Source: an uncultured Oscillospiraceae bacterium
GTDB taxonomy: Bacteria; Bacillota; Clostridia; Oscillospirales; Oscillospiraceae
Assembly: GCA_949878425.1 (NCBI GenBank)
Contig: CATLAL010000006.1
Coordinates: forward strand, 65,075 to 111,562
DNA length: 46,488 nucleotides
Direction: 5' to 3'
The position numbers were made by a program, and so were the translations under genes. The notes under the pieces were generated by a model. The model made no database searches and had not been told where the DNA came from. It was given only the letters and a program-made list of their open reading frames with translations. Shown here one piece after another: positions 44,244 to 46,488 of this stretch. Each line of letters starts with the position of its first letter. Position 1 is the first letter of the stretch.

Positions 44244-44459
44244 TTAATTTCCGCGGAAATCGGGCCCTCCTAATATGAGATTGTCCCCCGTCTGAGCCGC
44301 TTCCAACTTTTCCCGAAAGAGCTTCTCTGCCGCAGCCTCGTCCTTCGCCAGGCGCAGATAGTCCCTGCCTGTGCAGACCTCTGCCTTCATCGGGCCCTTG
44401 AGCCGATCCGCCAAGGTGCTCTTCCCTGTGCAGCTCTCTCCAAAAATCGCGACAACCAA
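44244..44459 (-). pseudogene. Truncated small P-loop NTPase (kinase-like)
   Basis: 71 codons starting at TTG 44459 (GGGAGGGAAAGAG upstream): VVAIFGESCTGKSTLADRL has a Walker A (GESCTGKST), followed by an adenylate-kinase-like start and the helix KDEAAAEKLFREKLEAA. The family as I know it in Clostridia is about 130 residues and continues after GDNLI with more strands; here it stops after LGGPDFRGN. I infer a 3' truncation at a rearrangement point near 44275. A weak hairpin AAAGCC/GGCTTT (44213-44234) follows the stop. No partner gene is seen. Confidence 0.6.
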
Positions 44460-44672
44460 CTCTTTCCCTCCCGTTTTCCTCTGCTTGTGTATACAGTCTC
44501 TTCTGTCAGAGCGGACAGGCCGCCGATCCCTCCCAGAAGCAGTTCTCTCCGCGAGGGTATTCCTTTTCCCGTATAATCTCTTCGATGAATAGCCTCCGGA
44601 TTTTTGTGCCTAAAGGAATATACCACTCTGGTTGGGGTCAAACTTTATTCTGAAACTGAATGAAAAATTAAG

Positions 44673-44709
44673 AAAAGTGCTCAGAATCATGCGATTCTGA
44701 GTACTTTTT
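44673..44709. terminator. Bidirectional intrinsic terminator
   Basis: AAAAGTGCTCAGAATC (44673-44688), ATGC loop, GATTCTGAGTACTTTT (44693-44708) and one further T: 16-bp stem with one G-T pair and T/A tails on both sides. It follows the rhuM fragment on the minus strand. The remaining spacer 44460-44672 shows no gene or promoter I can support. Confidence 0.82.
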
Positions 44710-44741
44710 GGACTAAGGCGGCAAAATCGATTTTTCATATT

Positions 44742-45262
44742 TCAAAGCAGCGTCATCCCTTGACCGGATTGCCCATCCTCATCGGAGGCCGCACCTTGTT
44801 CCATGGCAAGAAAGCGGTCGTAGTCGCTCTCATATAATCTGTCCTGAATGATCCGATACTTCTCAAATTCACTTTCGGCATGAGCTTTTGCAATCTCGGC
44901 AGTGATTGTTCCAGCATTCGTCAGGATTTCCCGGTCATCGGCCATCAGGAAAATGTCCAGCCGCTTTGCCCAATCCTCCATTGTCATGGGAATACGCCGC
45001 CGCGCCCGGTCTTCTGCCAGATCAAGATAGGCGGACACGATACGTTCCAATGAGTACAATTCATCCTCTGTCAGATAGTTTTTGGCAATAGATACATCGC
45101 TTTTCATAATCTTGCCAAGAGGTGCTTCTTTCCAGGAGGTAAGACCCATGTGAGGCTGATCCGCATCAGCCCGATAGTATATCACTTCAGCGGCGGTATG
45201 TCCGTGAACAGCAAAATGCATCTTATTCTGGACTTTTGCGAAAAAATCCTTATCCCGTTTTA
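44742..45262 (-). pseudogene. RhuM family protein, 3' fragment
   Basis: From about 45257 to the stop the frame matches the C-terminal half of RhuM proteins (DKDFFAKVQNKMHFAVHGHT, AAEVIYYRADAD, SDVSIAKNYLTEDE, a YLDLAEDRA helix and MTMEDWAKRLDIFL). The N-terminal DNA-binding-like half is missing: the sequence just upstream is an integrase end in another frame, and its stop codon (45263-45265) touches this fragment. The 228-codon open frame that includes both is an artefact. RhuM genes occur in genomic islands; function is not established. G+C content drops compared with the core genes. Confidence 0.7.
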
Positions 45263-45523
45263 CTACCCGCCGCTGGCGACCCGTTTCAGCTCCGCCTGTG
45301 CGTCCTCGAAGCCCAGGTGGGTGTAGGTGTTCAGCGTAACGCCAATATCCGAGTGTCCCATGAGGTATTGCAGCGTCTTGGGGTTCATGCCGCTCTTTGC
45401 CATGTTGGAACAGAATGTGTGCCTGCAAACGTGCGGGGTGACTTTGGGCATCTGCACCTTGTAGATGCTGTTGTACTTCTGGCAGATGTGCTTGAAGTAA
45501 TGCTCCCAGTGAAGTGCCACCAT
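45263..45523 (-). pseudogene. Tyrosine recombinase (Tn916-type integrase), C-terminal fragment
   Basis: 86 codons from the ATG at 45523 carry the last part of a catalytic domain: PKVTPHVCRHTFCSNMAKSG holds the HxxR pair, YLMGHSDIGVTLNTYTHLG the second histidine and the nucleophile tyrosine. The N-terminal arm domain and first catalytic arginine are missing. Upstream in frame are only about 15 more sensible codons, then a ribosome-binding-like AAAGGAGG and A/T-rich sequence, so an internal deletion removed most of the gene. In elements of this type int lies at one element end, so its stop probably marks the old border with rhuM. Confidence 0.75.
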
Positions 45524-45641
45524 CGGCTTACGTTCAATTTTTCGTCTGCCATTCGTTACCTCCTTTTTTAATTTCGTGAATGTTGAACAAATATTGCGCT
45601 AAAACTTTGTTACTATTTTTTCGCCTCCCTCCCGGCTATCC

Positions 45642-45687
45642 ACGCAAAAAAGCCGCCCGTTTTTTCATGCCGGACGGCTTTCTGCGT
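45642..45687 (-). terminator. Intrinsic terminator after the unknown ORF
   Basis: On the minus strand GCCGTCCG, a loop with AAAAAA, CGGGCGGC (one wobble), then TTTTTTGCG; ACGCA/TGCGT extends the stem. It lies about 80 bp past the stop at 45766. The rest of 45524-45765 shows only A/T-rich spacer. Confidence 0.75.
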
Positions 45688-45765
45688 AATGTGATAGCTC
45701 AAATAATATTTTTTTGTGGTTGCTGGCTCCGAAAAGCCTTGATATTACAGTGTTCCTATTAAAAC

Positions 45766-46353
45766 TCATTCATAGTATAGGGGAACACGGGGAAGCGGAA
45801 GGCTCTTTTCCAGAATATCCCGTGCCTCGTATTCACTGAAATTCTCCAGGGTGATGATGGAGGGCGGCTGTCCGCCGATCCGGAACCGTTCCATGCTGTC
45901 TGCCAGGCGGTTCCACTCGTCAAATGAGATCCGGCCGGTCTCGCTCCGGTTCCGGAAGATGGGGAGCTCAATCAGAACAGACAGCCCGCTCCGCTCCCCC
46001 GCCAATAGGTCAAGCACATACAGCAGATATTGGAGAAGTTCCTGTTCACTGTCATCCAGCCCCTCCAAAATCAGCAAGCCTTTCGTTTGATGGAAGCAGC
46101 GTTCTGAAAGCTCCGATAGAAGACAGCGTAGCAGATAGTTCCTGTTTTCTGGATTGTCGTCCGCGGAGGTAAGCAGATAGCGCACCGCCCGCCCGTAGTC
46201 TCCGGCCTGCGCACACTCCAAAAGCGCGTGATTCTGTTCCAATTGCTGCCGCTCCGCCCCATTGAGCTGATCCAGCAGATCGCTCAGATTGAGCCCCAGA
46301 ATCAATTGTAGCGTCTGCAAGATGAAGATGCGCGGGGAGAATATTTTAGACAT
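45766..46353 (-). CDS. Unrecognised protein with Walker B-like segment (possible NTPase fragment)
   Basis: 195 residues, not recognised. Leucine-rich helical N-terminus (FILQTLQLILGLNLSDLLDQL), then TKGLLILEGLDDSEQE, a hydrophobic strand ending in acidic residues like the Walker B of NACHT/STAND ATPases, and further helices. No Walker A is visible, so if it is an NTPase it is a piece of one. The ATG (46353) overlaps the stop of the ParB fragment by 8 nt and no good ribosome binding site is seen, which also suggests a break point here. Lies inside mobile-element debris. Confidence 0.45.
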   Translation of the reverse strand: MSKIFSPRIFILQTLQLILGLNLSDLLDQLNGAERQQLEQNHALLECAQAGDYGRAVRYLLTSADDNPENRNYLLRCLLSELSERCFHQTKGLLILEGLDDSEQELLQYLLYVLDLLAGERSGLSVLIELPIFRNRSETGRISFDEWNRLADSMERFRIGGQPPSIITLENFSEYEARDILEKSLPLPRVPLYYE

Positions 46354-46488
46354 GTCTATACGGCATATTTTTGTACCCCGCCAGTTCGCTTGCCCGCTGC
46401 CGCCGGTGGCCCGCTATGATCTCATAGCCCCCGCCCTCACGGGGACGCACCAGGGCGGGCTGGTGGACGCCGCCTGCCCGCACAGACG
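46346..46488 (-). pseudogene. ParB N-terminal domain fragment (runs off window edge)
   Basis: The minus strand from the window edge reads a ParB/Spo0J nuclease-like motif: GVHQPALVRPREGGGYEIIA followed by GHRRQRASELAGYKNMP, the CTP/DNA-clamp boxes I and II of this family. It then turns to YRHV and stops at TAA 46346-46348, whereas plasmid and conjugative-element ParB proteins continue with conserved sequence after NMP. I infer a deletion or frameshift at about 46357. The 5' part is beyond the window. Confidence 0.65.

Noticed and set aside
44387..44641. 84-codon minus-strand frame overlapping the P-loop remnant
   Set aside because: Overlaps a recognisable Walker A gene in another frame; composition is random.
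45540..45562. AAAGGAGG plus ATG (MADEK) as a start for the integrase fragment
   Set aside because: That ATG is in a different frame from the integrase residues and yields a nonsense peptide; kept only as evidence of an internal deletion.

Overview
The window reads as a chromosomal segment of a G+C-rich member of the Clostridia, probably Oscillospiraceae of the Flavonifractor/Lawsonibacter/Intestinimonas type. The evidence is the Firmicutes gene order (yicC-remA-gmk-rpoZ-priA-def-fmt-rsmB-rlmN-prpC-prkC-rsgA; dnaG-rpoD; hprK-glk-murB-rapZ-yvcK-whiA-dnaE; cdaA-cdaR), the presence of Clostridia-typical families (DUF5685, DUF3343, DUF2812) and strong G/C bias at third codon positions. Taxon assignment is inference; no rRNA or tRNA gene is visible. 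Most genes are on the minus strand; only valS (partial), a chemoreceptor and the sfp/peptidase pair are on plus.

Layout. 0-1.1 kb: 3' end of valS followed by repeats. 1.2-15 kb: a long minus-strand housekeeping run from yicC (upstream) to rsgA and a methyltransferase, covering RNA polymerase omega, GMP kinase, replication restart, N-terminal formyl-methionine metabolism, rRNA methylation and the Ser/Thr kinase-phosphatase pair. 15-19.3 kb: cdaA-cdaR (c-di-AMP synthesis), an RseC-like protein, a DUF5685 protein and a J-domain protein. 19.5-21 kb: a class V aminotransferase with a DUF3343 partner. 21-23 kb: a chemoreceptor with its own consensus promoter and long leader. 23-29.3 kb: dnaG-rpoD-MATE-dnaX. 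29.5-31.2 kb: plus-strand phosphopantetheinyl transferase and M20 peptidase. 31.3-32.7 kb: a four-gene PadR/DUF2812 operon with a visible promoter and operator. 32.8-44.2 kb: hprK to dnaE. 44.2-46.5 kb: lower G+C debris of a mobile element: a truncated P-loop gene, a rhuM 3' fragment, an integrase 3' fragment, an unrecognised ORF and a ParB fragment.

The most unusual content is not in the genes. At least eleven intergenic sites carry an A/T-rich palindrome of one family (ATTCTTTTC...GAAAAGAAT, edged by GTATGCC) joined to small hairpins of recurring types. In four intergenic regions two copies face each other and bracket variable hairpin modules; one 87-bp module occurs twice in opposite orientations about 6.5 kb apart. 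A second family is bounded by GAAGCTGTATTCA ends. Together these look like families of short non-autonomous mobile or repeat elements that fill the gaps between housekeeping operons.

Limits: all calls come from reading the sequence and supplied translations. No database search, folding calculation or alignment was run.
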